From Niabella drilacis (GTDB taxonomy: Bacteria > Bacteroidota > Bacteroidia > Chitinophagales > Chitinophagaceae): a stretch of 64,000 bases of DNA. A program made the translations under genes and the position numbers. Under the pieces are notes generated by a model that was not told the origin of the DNA, made no database searches, and saw nothing but the letters and a program-made list of their open reading frames with translations. The stretch covers positions 395,997 through 459,996 of the forward strand of contig NZ_FMZO01000001.1 of assembly GCF_900101395.1 (NCBI RefSeq), in the 5' to 3' direction. This document shows positions 17,443 to 27,072 of the stretch, piece after piece (position 1 is the stretch's first letter; each line of letters begins with the position of its first letter).

Positions 17443-17470
17443 AAATCCCCTCCGGGTGTGGAAGGGATTT
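17443..17470 (-). terminator. Terminator of the DUF2723 gene
   Basis: AAATCCCcTCCgg / ggaAGGGATTT stem with T-run (A7 on the plus strand at 17439-17445) reading from the minus strand, about 20 nt past the stop at 17491. Confidence 0.75.
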
Positions 17471-17490
17471 GCAGCTCTTATAGCAAAGCG

Positions 17491-20400
17491 TTATTTTTTT
17501 GCACTGTCGGGTGCAGTACTGTCTGCTGCCTTTGCAGGCGTATTACCTGTAGGCAAAAGTTCCTGAACCGGCGCTTTTTCACCCTTCTTCAAGGGATCAT
17601 AATGTGTTTCGATCGCTTCGGCAACGGCATCCGTAATATCGTTAAGCGGTTCTTCAAGACCGGCAAATCCCTGATAGTATTCGGGCTTTTCTGCCTTCAG
17701 ATAGTTATAGTATTTCCGCTGCTCTGCTACATCTTTCTTAACCGCAGTGATCACTTTGCGGGCCATGTCCAGTTTGCCGGCCTTATAATAGGCTTCTGCA
17801 TACATTAAACCCGTCTGGTTATGCTGGTTAAACCTGCTCGTCATGGCATAGGGCAAATTTTCAGGAAGGATACCGGCTTCTACTTTGTTCAGGAGTTTGA
17901 TCGCTTCATCCTTTTTTCCTGCATCGGCAAGATTTCCTGCTGCTTCAGCGAAGATACTCCGGATATTAAGCAGGTATTGCCGGTTCACTTCATCAAAATA
18001 AACGCCTTTTTTATTGGCTCCGCCAAACTCAAATTTGGTCAGCAGGTTTTTGGCCATTACATCCTGGTTGTTATCCCGTATGGAAGTGCCACCGGCCCGC
18101 ATCTGGCGGTAAGCCTGGTCTACCACCCAGTTAGCCTGGGGGGCTTTTACCTGGAAGGGTACCAGGCGATAGGTAAGACCATCTTTTCTCAGGTTTTGTC
18201 CAAAACCCAGATCTCCGTAAGCCCATGTAAAATAAATGGGACGCTTCCATTGGTTGGATGCGATGATGGCCAGTACCATCAGGTCGTTACGTCCGATGGT
18301 GCCCTTTGAGGGAGGAATCTCGAAAGCCCACTGATCCGTGACACTGTCTGTTGGATTGGCGGTTCCGTTCTTATGTACCAGGGCCTTGTCTACAGGCACA
18401 AAGAATTTGCGCAACGGCAGGGAATTGGCGCCTACATCGCGCCCTGTTTCCGGGTCTGGAACTTTTGCTCCTACTACTTCCCGGATCACGCGGTCCAAAG
18501 GAAAGAATGCGTTGGGATCAATATTCTGACCCGGCTGTGGCGCTGCAAAACGCAGGTACTCGCGGTTATGCCCTTCTATCTGTTCGGGAGTCAGGATTAC
18601 ATCTACGCTGTCTGCATCATTGATCTTATAACGCAGCTGGTTAATATACCAGTCAATACCCAGCAGGCTGGTGTTGATCACACGGACATCGGGCCGCACA
18701 TTCTCTACTTCCTGGGCATACCATAAGGGGTAGGTATCATTATCCCCAACTGTAAATACGATGGCATTGGGGGCACAGCTTTCGAGGTAGTCTTTGGCCA
18801 GGTCCGGCGCCATTGTTTTTTGACTCCGGTCATGATCATTCCATTCCTGCTGCGCCATGAGACCCGGTACTGCCAGGCAAAGCAAGGCCACAAGTATATT
18901 GGCGGGCCTGATATTGGCGCCTCCCGATGAAACAGCTTTTCCTATAAAGGTTACGATATACAGTACGGCGGCATAAAGGATAGCGGCCACCAGGCTGGCA
19001 ATAATAATAGCGCTGAAGGTGCTGGACATACTGCTGAGCGCGGTGATGAGGAAGGTTCCGGATGCTCCGTATACCAGCAGTTTCTGGAATGCTTCCTTGT
19101 CTTCTTTTTCCAGGGCCGAGCGGAGCAGGGCTACTACGGCCAAACCGATCCAAACCGCAAATGCATAGAAGGACCCTACATAGGCATAGTCCCGTTCGCG
19201 GGGCTGGTTACCCGGCTGGTTCAGGTACAGCACAATGGCCATACCGGTAAAGAAGAACAGGAGGAAGGTAACCACCCAGTCTTTCCGGTTCTTGAGGAAC
19301 TGGTACACAAAACCGATGATACCCAAAATAAAGGGCAGCATATAAAAGGCATTGTGGGCTTTATTGTGTTTGATGCTGTCGGGCATCTGGCCTTGATCGC
19401 CCAGCCGCGCATTGTCCATTAATGAAATGCCGGAGATCCAGTTTCCATCGCGTTTGTTGCCATATCCCTGCAGGTCGTTTTGCTTGCCGGCAAAATTCCA
19501 CATAAAATAACGCATGTACATAAAGCTGGTCTGATAGCTCATGAACCAGTTGATATTATCGGCATAGCTGGGAGCTCCGTAAGCCCCCTGGCCCGTGTTG
19601 GGGTCCGGTTTGGAGAGACCTAGCCAGTCGGCATAGAAATCCTGGTGCCCCTGCTCGTTACTGGAATCCCATACCCGCACAAACAATTGCTTATCCGAGC
19701 TTTTATAACGCACGGTACGGTCCCTGCCAATGGGGATGTATTTATCGTCTCCCTTAACGTATTTCATTTCGCCCATGTCGAAGGGGCTGCCGTTTTCGTC
19801 ATAGTCTATTTCCGCTGTATAATGCGCACCATAAAGGAGGGGCTGTGTTCCGTATTGCTCACGGCTGAGGTAGTAAACCAGGTTGATAGGGTTGTCTACA
19901 TTGTTCATGTCAATGGCCGGATTGGCATTGCTTCGGATGATGTTGGTAAAATACATGAAATAGCCCAGCATCATAAAAGCAAAACACCAGAGGAACAGTT
20001 TCATGATCTTAAGGGCCGTTGGACGGATAAAATAGCCCAGCGCTGCACCCACAATCAGTAACAGGATGATCTTTACCGCCGCCATGGTACCTCCAAAGGC
20101 AAAAGGTAAAAATGCCAGCAGGAAGAAGGCGGCTGTCCACAGGATGATTGCGCTTTTTGATACATTGGACCTGAACCGTACGCCAATGGCAACAAGCAGT
20201 GCTATTAAAATGAAGTATACCGTAAACCCGGAGAAGAAGGGCATTCCAAAACTGTTAACGAACAGGATATCGAAAAGACCGGCCGCTTTCATGCTGTACT
20301 GGATAATGGCTACCTGTATGATGCCTGTGATGACACAGCCGATAAGGAATGCACCGATGGAGCCTTTAACGCTGGGTGTATACCGCCGGTAGTAATAGAT

Positions 20401-21033
20401 CATTACAATAGCCGGTATGGTCAGCAGGTTCAACAGGTGTACGCCTATGGACAGCCCCATCATAAAGAACAGGAATACGATCCAGCGGTCGCTGCGCAGT
20501 CTTGCGGTTTCATCGGCGCCCGCCAGTTCATCCGCATGTTCCCATTTCAGCATGGCCCAAAATACCAGGCCGGTAAAGAAGGATGAAAGTGCATATACCT
20601 CACCTTCCACAGCGCTGAACCAGAAAGAGTCGGAAAATGTATAAGCCAGGGCACCAACGGTTCCTGCAGCCATTACAGTAAAGATCTGCTGACCGCTGAG
20701 CACTTCACCGGAACGTACAAACATTTTTCTTGCAAAGTGCGTGATGGTCCAGAAAAGAAACAGGATCGTGGCTGCGCTTACCAGGGCGCTCATAAAGTTA
20801 ACGGCGTTGGCCGCTGTTTGCGGATTATCTCCAAAGAACAGGATAAATAACCGGCCCAGCAAACTGAACATAGGCGCACCGGGAGGGTGAGCCATCTGTA
20901 ATTTGTAAGCAGTAGCAACAAATTCACCACAATCCCAAAGAGAGCCGCGGGCTTCCCGGGTTAGTGAATAAGTGAGGGTGGCAATGGCAAAAACCACCCA
21001 ACCGGTCAGGTTGTTTACTTTTTTGAAGTTCAT
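17491..21033 (-). CDS. DUF2723 large membrane protein (GT-C-like)
   Basis: 1180 residues. The N-terminal half has about a dozen hydrophobic segments and contains the DUF2723 signature near the start: 'LTREARGSLWDCGEFVATAY', 'HPPGAPMFSLLGRLF'. A long soluble part follows from about residue 700 ('DNDTYPLWYAQEVENVRPDV', 'SLLGIDWYINQLRYK') and ends in a TPR-like helical tail and a Pro/Ala-rich C-terminus. DUF2723 proteins resemble GT-C glycosyltransferases with an acidic 'WDCGEF' loop, so glycan or protein glycosylation in the envelope is likely but unproven. It is a single-gene unit with its own terminator. Confidence 0.9.
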   Translation of the reverse strand: MNFKKVNNLTGWVVFAIATLTYSLTREARGSLWDCGEFVATAYKLQMAHPPGAPMFSLLGRLFILFFGDNPQTAANAVNFMSALVSAATILFLFWTITHFARKMFVRSGEVLSGQQIFTVMAAGTVGALAYTFSDSFWFSAVEGEVYALSSFFTGLVFWAMLKWEHADELAGADETARLRSDRWIVFLFFMMGLSIGVHLLNLLTIPAIVMIYYYRRYTPSVKGSIGAFLIGCVITGIIQVAIIQYSMKAAGLFDILFVNSFGMPFFSGFTVYFILIALLVAIGVRFRSNVSKSAIILWTAAFFLLAFLPFAFGGTMAAVKIILLLIVGAALGYFIRPTALKIMKLFLWCFAFMMLGYFMYFTNIIRSNANPAIDMNNVDNPINLVYYLSREQYGTQPLLYGAHYTAEIDYDENGSPFDMGEMKYVKGDDKYIPIGRDRTVRYKSSDKQLFVRVWDSSNEQGHQDFYADWLGLSKPDPNTGQGAYGAPSYADNINWFMSYQTSFMYMRYFMWNFAGKQNDLQGYGNKRDGNWISGISLMDNARLGDQGQMPDSIKHNKAHNAFYMLPFILGIIGFVYQFLKNRKDWVVTFLLFFFTGMAIVLYLNQPGNQPRERDYAYVGSFYAFAVWIGLAVVALLRSALEKEDKEAFQKLLVYGASGTFLITALSSMSSTFSAIIIASLVAAILYAAVLYIVTFIGKAVSSGGANIRPANILVALLCLAVPGLMAQQEWNDHDRSQKTMAPDLAKDYLESCAPNAIVFTVGDNDTYPLWYAQEVENVRPDVRVINTSLLGIDWYINQLRYKINDADSVDVILTPEQIEGHNREYLRFAAPQPGQNIDPNAFFPLDRVIREVVGAKVPDPETGRDVGANSLPLRKFFVPVDKALVHKNGTANPTDSVTDQWAFEIPPSKGTIGRNDLMVLAIIASNQWKRPIYFTWAYGDLGFGQNLRKDGLTYRLVPFQVKAPQANWVVDQAYRQMRAGGTSIRDNNQDVMAKNLLTKFEFGGANKKGVYFDEVNRQYLLNIRSIFAEAAGNLADAGKKDEAIKLLNKVEAGILPENLPYAMTSRFNQHNQTGLMYAEAYYKAGKLDMARKVITAVKKDVAEQRKYYNYLKAEKPEYYQGFAGLEEPLNDITDAVAEAIETHYDPLKKGEKAPVQELLPTGNTPAKAADSTAPDSAKK

Positions 21034-21255
21034 GTTAAAACGCGTCTTTTTTTCAATGATGACAAAAATAGGGATAAACCAATCATTTTGGTTGAATGTC
21101 AGTCAGTATTACAGATATTTTATAACCCGGGTAAAGATGGCTGAAACCATTGCTTTTGTGGGCCGGTATCGATGGGGAAATCAGGCCTTAACACTGCCCG
21201 ATCGCCGGTTTCGGGTGCGGCTGTTTACCGTACATCGCGGAAGGGAAACATAGTA

Positions 21256-21981
21256 CTAAAAGGACGTGGCGGAGCCCTGCCGGTACGGATTGCCATACCA
21301 GGTGGTGTTGATCTCCTGTACAAAATCCTCGATCTGGCGATCAAAGGGATCCTTACGGATGTCATAGTCCTGTTTCAGACTGCTTCCGTAGAAGAAGGCC
21401 ACCGTCTGATACACCCGGGCATTCAGGCCCCCTTTGTATTCTCTGATGATTTCATAACAGTCGGCCCCGGTTTGCCGGTAAATCAGTTTCATTAATACCT
21501 TACCCTGGTACACCGAGAGATTGGAAAGCGGGTCGGAGAACTGTTTTTTGAGCTCTTTTTCTTTGGATTTGATGATGGCTTTCCGGGCCTTGTTATCAGA
21601 AACCCCCTGTAGCTGGCGGCTGATCTGGTTAATGGTGGAACCGGCAATACGGGCGTAGGGATAGCACACATATACGGCATTGCGCAGGCGGTTCCATTCT
21701 TTTTTGGCTTTTTCCAGCTGTGCCGGGGGAAGTTTGGATATCCAGATATTCGGCTCTTCGGAATAGGGCATCATTTTGAAAGAATTATAGTCGGGGCCAT
21801 ACCAGATGGCTGCTACTTTTGTGGAGTCTCTCGGGCCCCAATCCTTCATGATCTCCTGCAGCGTAGGCATAGGAGGCACACGCACCGTGTCCGTTGTTTG
21901 CGCAAGTGCAGTAGTCTCAAAAGCAAATAGCGTTAACAGGGACATGGCCAGTATTGCCAGGTATCGATATTGTTTATTCAA
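21256..21981 (-). CDS. DUF4294 secreted protein
   Basis: 241 residues with a signal peptide ('MNKQYRYLAILAMSLLTLFA', cleavage near TALAQ). The DUF4294 core is visible: 'RLRNAVYVCYPYARIAG', 'KARKAIIKSKEKELKKQFSD', 'LSVYQGKVLMKLIYRQTG' and 'CYEIIREYKGGLNARVYQTV'. This family is confined to Bacteroidota and has no known function; it is usually near core genes. A 222-bp gap separates it from the DUF2723 gene upstream. Expected periplasmic. Confidence 0.87.
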   Translation of the reverse strand: MNKQYRYLAILAMSLLTLFAFETTALAQTTDTVRVPPMPTLQEIMKDWGPRDSTKVAAIWYGPDYNSFKMMPYSEEPNIWISKLPPAQLEKAKKEWNRLRNAVYVCYPYARIAGSTINQISRQLQGVSDNKARKAIIKSKEKELKKQFSDPLSNLSVYQGKVLMKLIYRQTGADCYEIIREYKGGLNARVYQTVAFFYGSSLKQDYDIRKDPFDRQIEDFVQEINTTWYGNPYRQGSATSF

Positions 21982-22172
21982 TACACAAATTTAATATTGG
22001 TACGCTGAACTTCGCAAAGTAACCGTAGATGGGGCCGGTTTTGGGTGTTAATATTAATTTAATTTTTTTGGGTTTGATTTTTTCAGAACCTGCAGCCCGT
22101 TTATTTTTGGGAAATGGTCTTTAAATTTAATGCGTAAGTTAAATAAATCCTGGTAAGTTCTATATAAAACCT

Positions 22173-22871
22173 ATGAAAACCTTTTCTCTTTTTATGGCCA
22201 TCGCCTGCTTTCATTTTTCTGCTGCACAGCCGCAAAAACTGCCTGACTATTTTAAAACGGAGGTACCCAGGGGGTGGGTGTGCGATGCGCTGATCACTGG
22301 TGATCTGAACAAAGATCAGCAGCCGGATGCCGTGCTGGTAATACGAAACACCAGCGCCGGTAACTTTAAGCTCCACGATGGATTGGGGCAGGATACACTG
22401 GATCTGAATCCGCGCCGTTTATTGATCTATTTCAGGGAGGGACGCGGTTATCGGAAGATTTTAAGCACTGATCAGTTTCTGCCTTCCGTAAACAGTGCTG
22501 TCAATCCCTGCCTGGCTGATCCCTTTGCTGAAGGGAGCATCGGTATTGAGCGGGGCCTATTAAAAATGGGATTTCATTATTGGCTGAGCTGTGGCAGCTA
22601 TGAGGTTACGGACTGGGATTATACGTTCCGCTTTCAGCAGGGCAGGTTTGAATTGATCGGGCTGGATGTATCTTCATTGCACAGGGCAAGTGGTGAAATG
22701 TCAGCCACCAGTTACAATTTCATGACCGGCAAAAAGCAGGAAATTTCCGGCGGGAACGAGTTTTTTCCCGAAAAGGACCATCCAGGGGAACGCTGGTCTG
22801 TTATAAAGAAGCGGCCACTGCTCAATCTGGCTGTAATGACGGACCATACCGTAAAGAACAGGGATTGGTAG
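22173..22871 (+). CDS. Secreted protein of unknown function
   Basis: 232 residues with a short signal peptide ('MKTFSLFMAIACFHFSAAQP'). After it come 'LPDYFKTEVPRGW' and an integrin/FG-GAP-like line 'LITGDLNKDQQPDAVLVIRN', which reads like one beta-propeller calcium loop (D-N-D-Q-x-D). 'FHYWLSCGSYEVTDWDYTFR' and 'QQGRFELIGLDVSS' follow. I recognise the general class of small secreted 'GDLNKD' proteins but no named family. It converges on the his operon end. Confidence 0.75.
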   Translation: MKTFSLFMAIACFHFSAAQPQKLPDYFKTEVPRGWVCDALITGDLNKDQQPDAVLVIRNTSAGNFKLHDGLGQDTLDLNPRRLLIYFREGRGYRKILSTDQFLPSVNSAVNPCLADPFAEGSIGIERGLLKMGFHYWLSCGSYEVTDWDYTFRFQQGRFELIGLDVSSLHRASGEMSATSYNFMTGKKQEISGGNEFFPEKDHPGERWSVIKKRPLLNLAVMTDHTVKNRDW

Positions 22872-22969
22872 GCGTTCATGAACCTTTGAACAGCAATATA
22901 CAGAGGCTGTGCATATTATTTTGGGGCAGCCAGCTTTCAGCCTTAAACCACAGGCGGCACGCCCGGGTC

Positions 22970-23560
22970 TTATTTCTTATGCCGGGCCTCCAGTACTTCC
23001 AGTACGTCCCCGAGCTGGAATCCTTTGGCCTGTAACAATACCAGATAGTGAAACATCAGGTCAGCGGCTTCTCCCAGGAACAATTCTTTATTATCGTCCT
23101 TTGCCTCGATCACAATTTCAACCGCTTCTTCGCCAACTTTCTGGGCGATCTTATTGATGCCCTTGGCAAAAAGGGAGGCCGTATAGGATTTTTCTGTAGG
23201 ATTGTTTTTCCGGTCGCGGATAACCTGCTCCAAAGCCTGCAGTGAAAAAGTATCATTGGCGGTGCCAAAACAGCTGGCGGTTCCGGTATGGCAGGTAGGC
23301 CCCTGGGGGGCGGCCCTGATCAGCAGGGTATCGGCATCACAATCCTCCAGGATCTCTTTTACGAGGAGGAAGTTGTTGGATGTTTCACCCTTGGTCCACA
23401 GGCGCTGTTTACTGCGGGAATAGAACGTGACCCGGCCTTCGGCCTTTGTTTTGGCCAGTGCTTCTGCATTCATAAATCCGAGCATCAACACCTGCTGGGT
23501 AGCGGCGTCCTGGATGATTACCGGCGCAAGGCCGTCAGCATATTTTGAAAAATTGATCAT
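22970..23560 (-). CDS. hisIE: Bifunctional phosphoribosyl-AMP cyclohydrolase / phosphoribosyl-ATP pyrophosphatase
   Basis: 196 residues joining HisI (residues 1-100) and HisE (about 110-196), catalysing steps 2 and 3 of histidine synthesis. HisI motifs: 'PVIIQDAATQQVLMLGFMN', 'RVTFYSRSKQRLWTKGETS', and the metal ligands in 'DCDADTLLIRAAPQGPTCHTG' (quoted in part: DCDADTL, GPTCHTG). HisE motif: 'KINKIAQKVGEEAVEIVIEA' variant (here GINKIAQKVGEEAVE). It is the last gene of the his operon; an 82-bp spacer with repeat-derived hairpin separates it from hisF. Confidence 0.96.
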   Translation of the reverse strand: MINFSKYADGLAPVIIQDAATQQVLMLGFMNAEALAKTKAEGRVTFYSRSKQRLWTKGETSNNFLLVKEILEDCDADTLLIRAAPQGPTCHTGTASCFGTANDTFSLQALEQVIRDRKNNPTEKSYTASLFAKGINKIAQKVGEEAVEIVIEAKDDNKELFLGEAADLMFHYLVLLQAKGFQLGDVLEVLEARHKK

Positions 23561-23564
23561 CTTT

Positions 23565-23636
23565 TAATGTTTGAAGTTTGAAGTCTGATGTTCAAATCTG
23601 CAATATAACAACTTCGAACATCAACGTCAAACATGG
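23565..23636. repeat. Hairpin-forming heptad-type repeat between hisIE and hisF
   Basis: Repeats of TGTTTGAAGTTTGAAG lead into GATGTTC, matched by GAACATC about 25 bp later, so the RNA could fold. The same GTTTGAAG/GTTTAAGG type of repeat occurs in several spacers of this operon. Confidence 0.6.
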
Positions 23637-23642
23637 AACCCA

Positions 23643-24398
23643 TTACAGCCGAACGGGGATATTGTTTTCTTTTAAGTAATGCTTCAGCGCGCCGATCCCT
23701 ATTTCCCCGAAATGGAAAATGCTGGCGGCCAGGGCGGCATCTGCGGCGCCTGCTTCAAATACTTCTTTGAAATGAGGCATGGTTCCCGCGCCGCCGGAGG
23801 CTATTACGGGTATAGACAGGCTCTCGCTGATCTGCCTGGTAATATCAATGGCAAACCCGTTTTTAGTGCCATCATTTTCCATGGAGGTCAGCAGGATCTC
23901 CCCGGCACCCAGGTCTGCTACCGTTTTAGCCCATTCGGTTGCAATAAGGCCGGTGGCATTTCTTCCTCCGTGAGTAACCACTTTCCATACTCCATCGAAG
24001 CGCTTTATATCGATCGCTACAACCACACATTGACTGCCAAAGTTCTTTGCCAGATCGCTTACCAGTTGCGGGTTTCTTACAGCTGAAGTGTTTACAGAGA
24101 TCTTATCGGCACCATGGTCCATTAATACCGAAACATCATCTATCGTATTGATACCGCCCCCAACGGTAAACGGGATATTGATATGTGTGGCAATATTGCG
24201 TACCAGTTCCGCCAGGGTCCTGCGTTTATCCACTGTTGCCGTAATATCCAGGAATACCAGTTCATCGGCACCTTCAGTACAATAGCGCATGGCCAGTTCT
24301 ACCGGGTCCCCGGCATCCCGTAACTGTACAAAATTGGTGCCTTTTACTGTACGCCCGTCTTTAATGTCCAGGCAGGGAATGATTCTTTTTGCGAGCAT
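23643..24398 (-). CDS. hisF: Imidazole glycerol phosphate synthase, cyclase subunit
   Basis: 251 residues, the standard HisF length. With HisH it converts PRFAR and glutamine-derived ammonia to IGP and AICAR. Catalytic Asp11 lies in '[15 protein letters not shown]' and the second catalytic Asp in '[13 protein letters not shown]' (about residue 130). Phosphate-binding loops '[10 protein letters not shown]' and '[13 protein letters not shown]' are intact. It lies downstream of a four-helix-bundle gene within the operon. Confidence 0.97.
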   Translation of the reverse strand: MLAKRIIPCLDIKDGRTVKGTNFVQLRDAGDPVELAMRYCTEGADELVFLDITATVDKRRTLAELVRNIATHINIPFTVGGGINTIDDVSVLMDHGADKISVNTSAVRNPQLVSDLAKNFGSQCVVVAIDIKRFDGVWKVVTHGGRNATGLIATEWAKTVADLGAGEILLTSMENDGTKNGFAIDITRQISESLSIPVIASGGAGTMPHFKEVFEAGAADAALAASIFHFGEIGIGALKHYLKENNIPVRL

Positions 24399-24433
24399 GA
24401 TTCTGTTTGAGGTTTGAAGTTTTTTGTTTGAGG

Positions 24434-24835
24434 TTATTTAGACCGACCAGCAATTTTTTGCCCCTTTACTTCGGATTTGTTCAAATAGGCAATGAAGGGT
24501 GCAATTTTTGACGATAAAGTTGTATATCGTTCATTCAACTCCTGATGCACCGGTTCTTCGATATATTTTTGATCTGACGCTGAATAGAGCTGAGATCTGA
24601 TTGCTCCGGAAGACCCCCTGGCGATGCTCAGGAAGTTAATAAACTCAAGTTTAGAGGAACGTTCAAACCCCTCGGCAATATTATCCATCGCAGATCGTGC
24701 GGCAGCCCGGATCTGATCGCGAAATTTGAAAACTTTGAAAAAAGGCTCTTTTTGCGTTAATTCAAAGACCCTTAAGGAGCGCATTCTTGCTATTTGCCCT
24801 ATTTCCAGGTCCTCAAAACGGGTATTGGTTGCCAT
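24434..24835 (-). CDS. Four-helix-bundle protein (23S rRNA intervening-sequence type) inside the his operon
   Basis: The frame opens at 24847, but the second Met (24835, '[20 protein letters not shown]') gives the usual family start. The 133-residue product shows the four-helix bundle signature: '[20 protein letters not shown]', '[20 protein letters not shown]' and '[15 protein letters not shown]'. Members are encoded inside 23S rRNA intervening sequences or scattered as single genes in Bacteroidota; the function is unknown. Its position between hisA and hisF, flanked by repeat-like spacers, suggests later insertion. It should be co-transcribed with the his genes. Confidence 0.88.
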   Translation of the reverse strand: MATNTRFEDLEIGQIARMRSLRVFELTQKEPFFKVFKFRDQIRAAARSAMDNIAEGFERSSKLEFINFLSIARGSSGAIRSQLYSASDQKYIEEPVHQELNERYTTLSSKIAPFIAYLNKSEVKGQKIAGRSK

Positions 24836-24891
24836 AACTTCAAACATTAAACCTCAAACGTGAAACAATAGTATTTCTTTGTTAAGAGGAT

Positions 24892-25614
24892 CTATGAATT
24901 GTTGAATATTGTTAATTCTTTCAGACTTATTCGTCCTTCATATATCGCTTTTCCTACAATGGCGCCATAACAGCCAATGGCCTGCAGGTTTTCCAGGTCC
25001 TGAAGGCTGCTGACACCGCCGCTGGCGATCAGCTTCAGGTCGGTTACTTCATCGACTATTTTTTTATACAGCTCATCGGAGCTGCCCTGTAAGAGGCCGT
25101 CTTTGCTGATATCGGTGCAAAAGAACTGCCGGATGCCTTTGGTGCGGTAATGTTTCAGAAAATTAAAAATATTGATTTCCGTGGCCTCGGTCCATCCTTT
25201 GATCATTATTTTTTCGTCCAGCACATCCGCACCCAGGATGAATTTTTCAACGCCAAAGGCGGTCAGCCAATCCTGGAATACCACGGGCTTCTTAACGGCC
25301 ATACTGCCCACGGCTGCATAAGCTGCTCCTGAGTCAAAAGTGATCTGAACGTCTTTTTCGCTGCTGATGCCGCCGCTGAAGTCGATGACAAGACTGGTTT
25401 TTCCTGCGATCACTTCCAATACTTTCCAGTTGGCAACACGGCCGGCCTTCGCTCCATCCAGGTCTACCAGGTGCAGGCGTTTTAAGCCTGCATCTTCAAA
25501 CTGCCGGGCTACCTCCAGCGGATGCTCATTGTATACTTTTTTCTGTGTGTAGTCGCCTTTGCTTAATCGTACGGCTTTTCCTTCTATAATATCTATTGCA
25601 GGGATAATTTCCAT
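24892..25614 (-). CDS. hisA: Phosphoribosylformimino-5-aminoimidazole carboxamide ribotide isomerase
   Basis: 240 residues, a TIM-barrel isomerase of histidine synthesis (ProFAR to PRFAR). Catalytic Asp8 is in 'MEIIPAIDIIEGKAVRLSKG'; the second acidic residue lies in 'FILGADVLDEKI' near 130; phosphate loops 'DFSGGISSEKD' and 'LIASGGVSSLQDL' are present. It starts 2 bp after the KilA-N gene stop, so translation is probably coupled to that gene. Confidence 0.96.
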   Translation of the reverse strand: MEIIPAIDIIEGKAVRLSKGDYTQKKVYNEHPLEVARQFEDAGLKRLHLVDLDGAKAGRVANWKVLEVIAGKTSLVIDFSGGISSEKDVQITFDSGAAYAAVGSMAVKKPVVFQDWLTAFGVEKFILGADVLDEKIMIKGWTEATEINIFNFLKHYRTKGIRQFFCTDISKDGLLQGSSDELYKKIVDEVTDLKLIASGGVSSLQDLENLQAIGCYGAIVGKAIYEGRISLKELTIFNNS

Positions 25615-25616
25615 TA

Positions 25617-26462
25617 CTACTTTATCTGTTTGATTTGTTTGATCGTGTTGTTTTTTAATAGTGAAGTGAGCTGGCTGATGGCTGTTTGATTCAGTTTTAA
25701 CAGCCGTTCATGCTGCGGCAACCCCATTTTAATGAATGCCGCGTTCAGACTTTCCAGGTTGGCTAAGACCAGGAGTTGTTCGATCGTTGCCTGATCTCTT
25801 ATGTTTCCTTTTAATGTTCTGTTTTGTTCTCTCCATTGTTTGGCCGTAATGCCGAATAATGCCACATTTAACACATCGGCTTCATGGGCATAGATAATGG
25901 CCGCCTGCTCTTTTGTAATACTTTTCGGGATGATATTTTCTTTAATGGCATCGGTATGAATGCGGTAATTGAGTTTTGAAAGAGTTCTGCTCAGGTCCCA
26001 ATTTAACGACAGCCGGCTGTTCTCTTCGTTTTTTAGCCGTTTATAATCTTTGATCAGGTAAAGTTTAAATTCAGGAGAAACCCAGGAGGCAAATTCAAAG
26101 GCAATATCCGTATGGGCAAAAGTACCACCATAACGCCCCGATTTAGAGATAATACCGATTGCGCCCGTTGCCTCAATCCACTTTTGAGGAGAGAGGGTGA
26201 ACGCATTATAGCCAGCTTCTTTTTTAAACCTATCGAATTCGATAGGTTTAAAATTTTCGTTGTGCAGCTGTTCCCATAATCCGATGAACTGAATTGTATC
26301 TTTTCCCCGCATCCAATTATTGATCACAATAAAGGGCTCATCGCTTTTATACCGGGCAATGTCAGTAAGCGATATATACTCATTTTTAAAGTCTTCTGTA
26401 TAAATTGAAATTTCATACCCCTGGGCATGAATGGTTTCTTTTATCTGCCTGGTTGCCATCAT
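25617..26462 (-). CDS. KilA-N domain protein inserted between hisH and hisA
   Basis: 281 residues. The N-terminal KilA-N domain is clear: 'EYISLTDIARYKSDEPFIVI', 'NNWMRGKDTIQFIGLWEQLH', 'WIEATGAIGIISKSGRYGG' and 'HTDIAFEFASWVSPEFKLY' with 'LIKDYKRLKNEE'. A C-terminal helical part ('ITKEQAAIIYAHEADVLNVA', 'LFGITAKQWREQN') is of the type seen in chromosomal KilA-N genes of Bacteroidota. KilA-N is a DNA-binding domain best known from phages and large DNA viruses. Its insertion in the middle of the his operon, 2 bp before hisA, is unusual; its role is unknown. Confidence 0.9.
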   Translation of the reverse strand: MMATRQIKETIHAQGYEISIYTEDFKNEYISLTDIARYKSDEPFIVINNWMRGKDTIQFIGLWEQLHNENFKPIEFDRFKKEAGYNAFTLSPQKWIEATGAIGIISKSGRYGGTFAHTDIAFEFASWVSPEFKLYLIKDYKRLKNEENSRLSLNWDLSRTLSKLNYRIHTDAIKENIIPKSITKEQAAIIYAHEADVLNVALFGITAKQWREQNRTLKGNIRDQATIEQLLVLANLESLNAAFIKMGLPQHERLLKLNQTAISQLTSLLKNNTIKQIKQIK

Positions 26463-26487
26463 TTATTTTTTAGTGTTCTTCAATCAC

Positions 26488-27072
26488 TCAAAGTTCTAAA
26501 AAATTCTTCAATATCTGTTCTCCGGCTTCCGCGCTCTTTTCGGGGTGGAATTGCACTCCATAAAAATTATCCCGGTGTATGGCGCTGCTGAATTCGGTTG
26601 CATAGTTTGTTGTGGCAATCGTAGCGGGGTTCAGCTCCGCATAGTAACTATGCACAAAATAACACCACGCATCTGCGGGTACATTTTTAAATAGCGGGCT
26701 TTCTTTTGTATGAATGCGGTTCCAGCCCATTTGCGGGATCTTCAGATCGGGGCTGATAAATTTTTTAACGGCCACATCAAAAATGCCCAAACAGGGCGTG
26801 TCGTTCTCTTCGCTATGGGCACACAGCAATTGCATCCCAAGGCAAATGCCCAAAAGAGGTTGCTTTGCTTCCCGGATCAACTGGTCCAGCTTCCGTTCTT
26901 TCAGATAACCCATTGCTGTACTGGCTTCACCCACACCGGGGAAGATGAGCTTGTCTGCCGAGCGGATGGCCTCCGGTTCATCCGTAACGATCGCCTTTAC
27001 CCCGATCCGTTCAAGGGCAAAAAGCACCGATTGAATATTGCCGGCGTTGTATTTTATGATTACGGTATTCAT
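26488..27072 (-). CDS. hisH: Imidazole glycerol phosphate synthase, glutamine amidotransferase subunit
   Basis: I choose the Met at 27072 ('MNTVIIKYNAGNIQSVLFAL') because family members begin with this strand; the frame is open 14 codons further. The 194-residue product has the class I amidotransferase triad: Cys in 'LLGICLGMQLL' (about residue 79), His and Glu in 'GVQFHPEKSAEAG'. It feeds ammonia to HisF. Unlike in many operons, hisH and hisF are separated here by three genes (the KilA-N gene, hisA and the four-helix gene). Confidence 0.96.
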   Translation of the reverse strand: MNTVIIKYNAGNIQSVLFALERIGVKAIVTDEPEAIRSADKLIFPGVGEASTAMGYLKERKLDQLIREAKQPLLGICLGMQLLCAHSEENDTPCLGIFDVAVKKFISPDLKIPQMGWNRIHTKESPLFKNVPADAWCYFVHSYYAELNPATIATTNYATEFSSAIHRDNFYGVQFHPEKSAEAGEQILKNFLEL

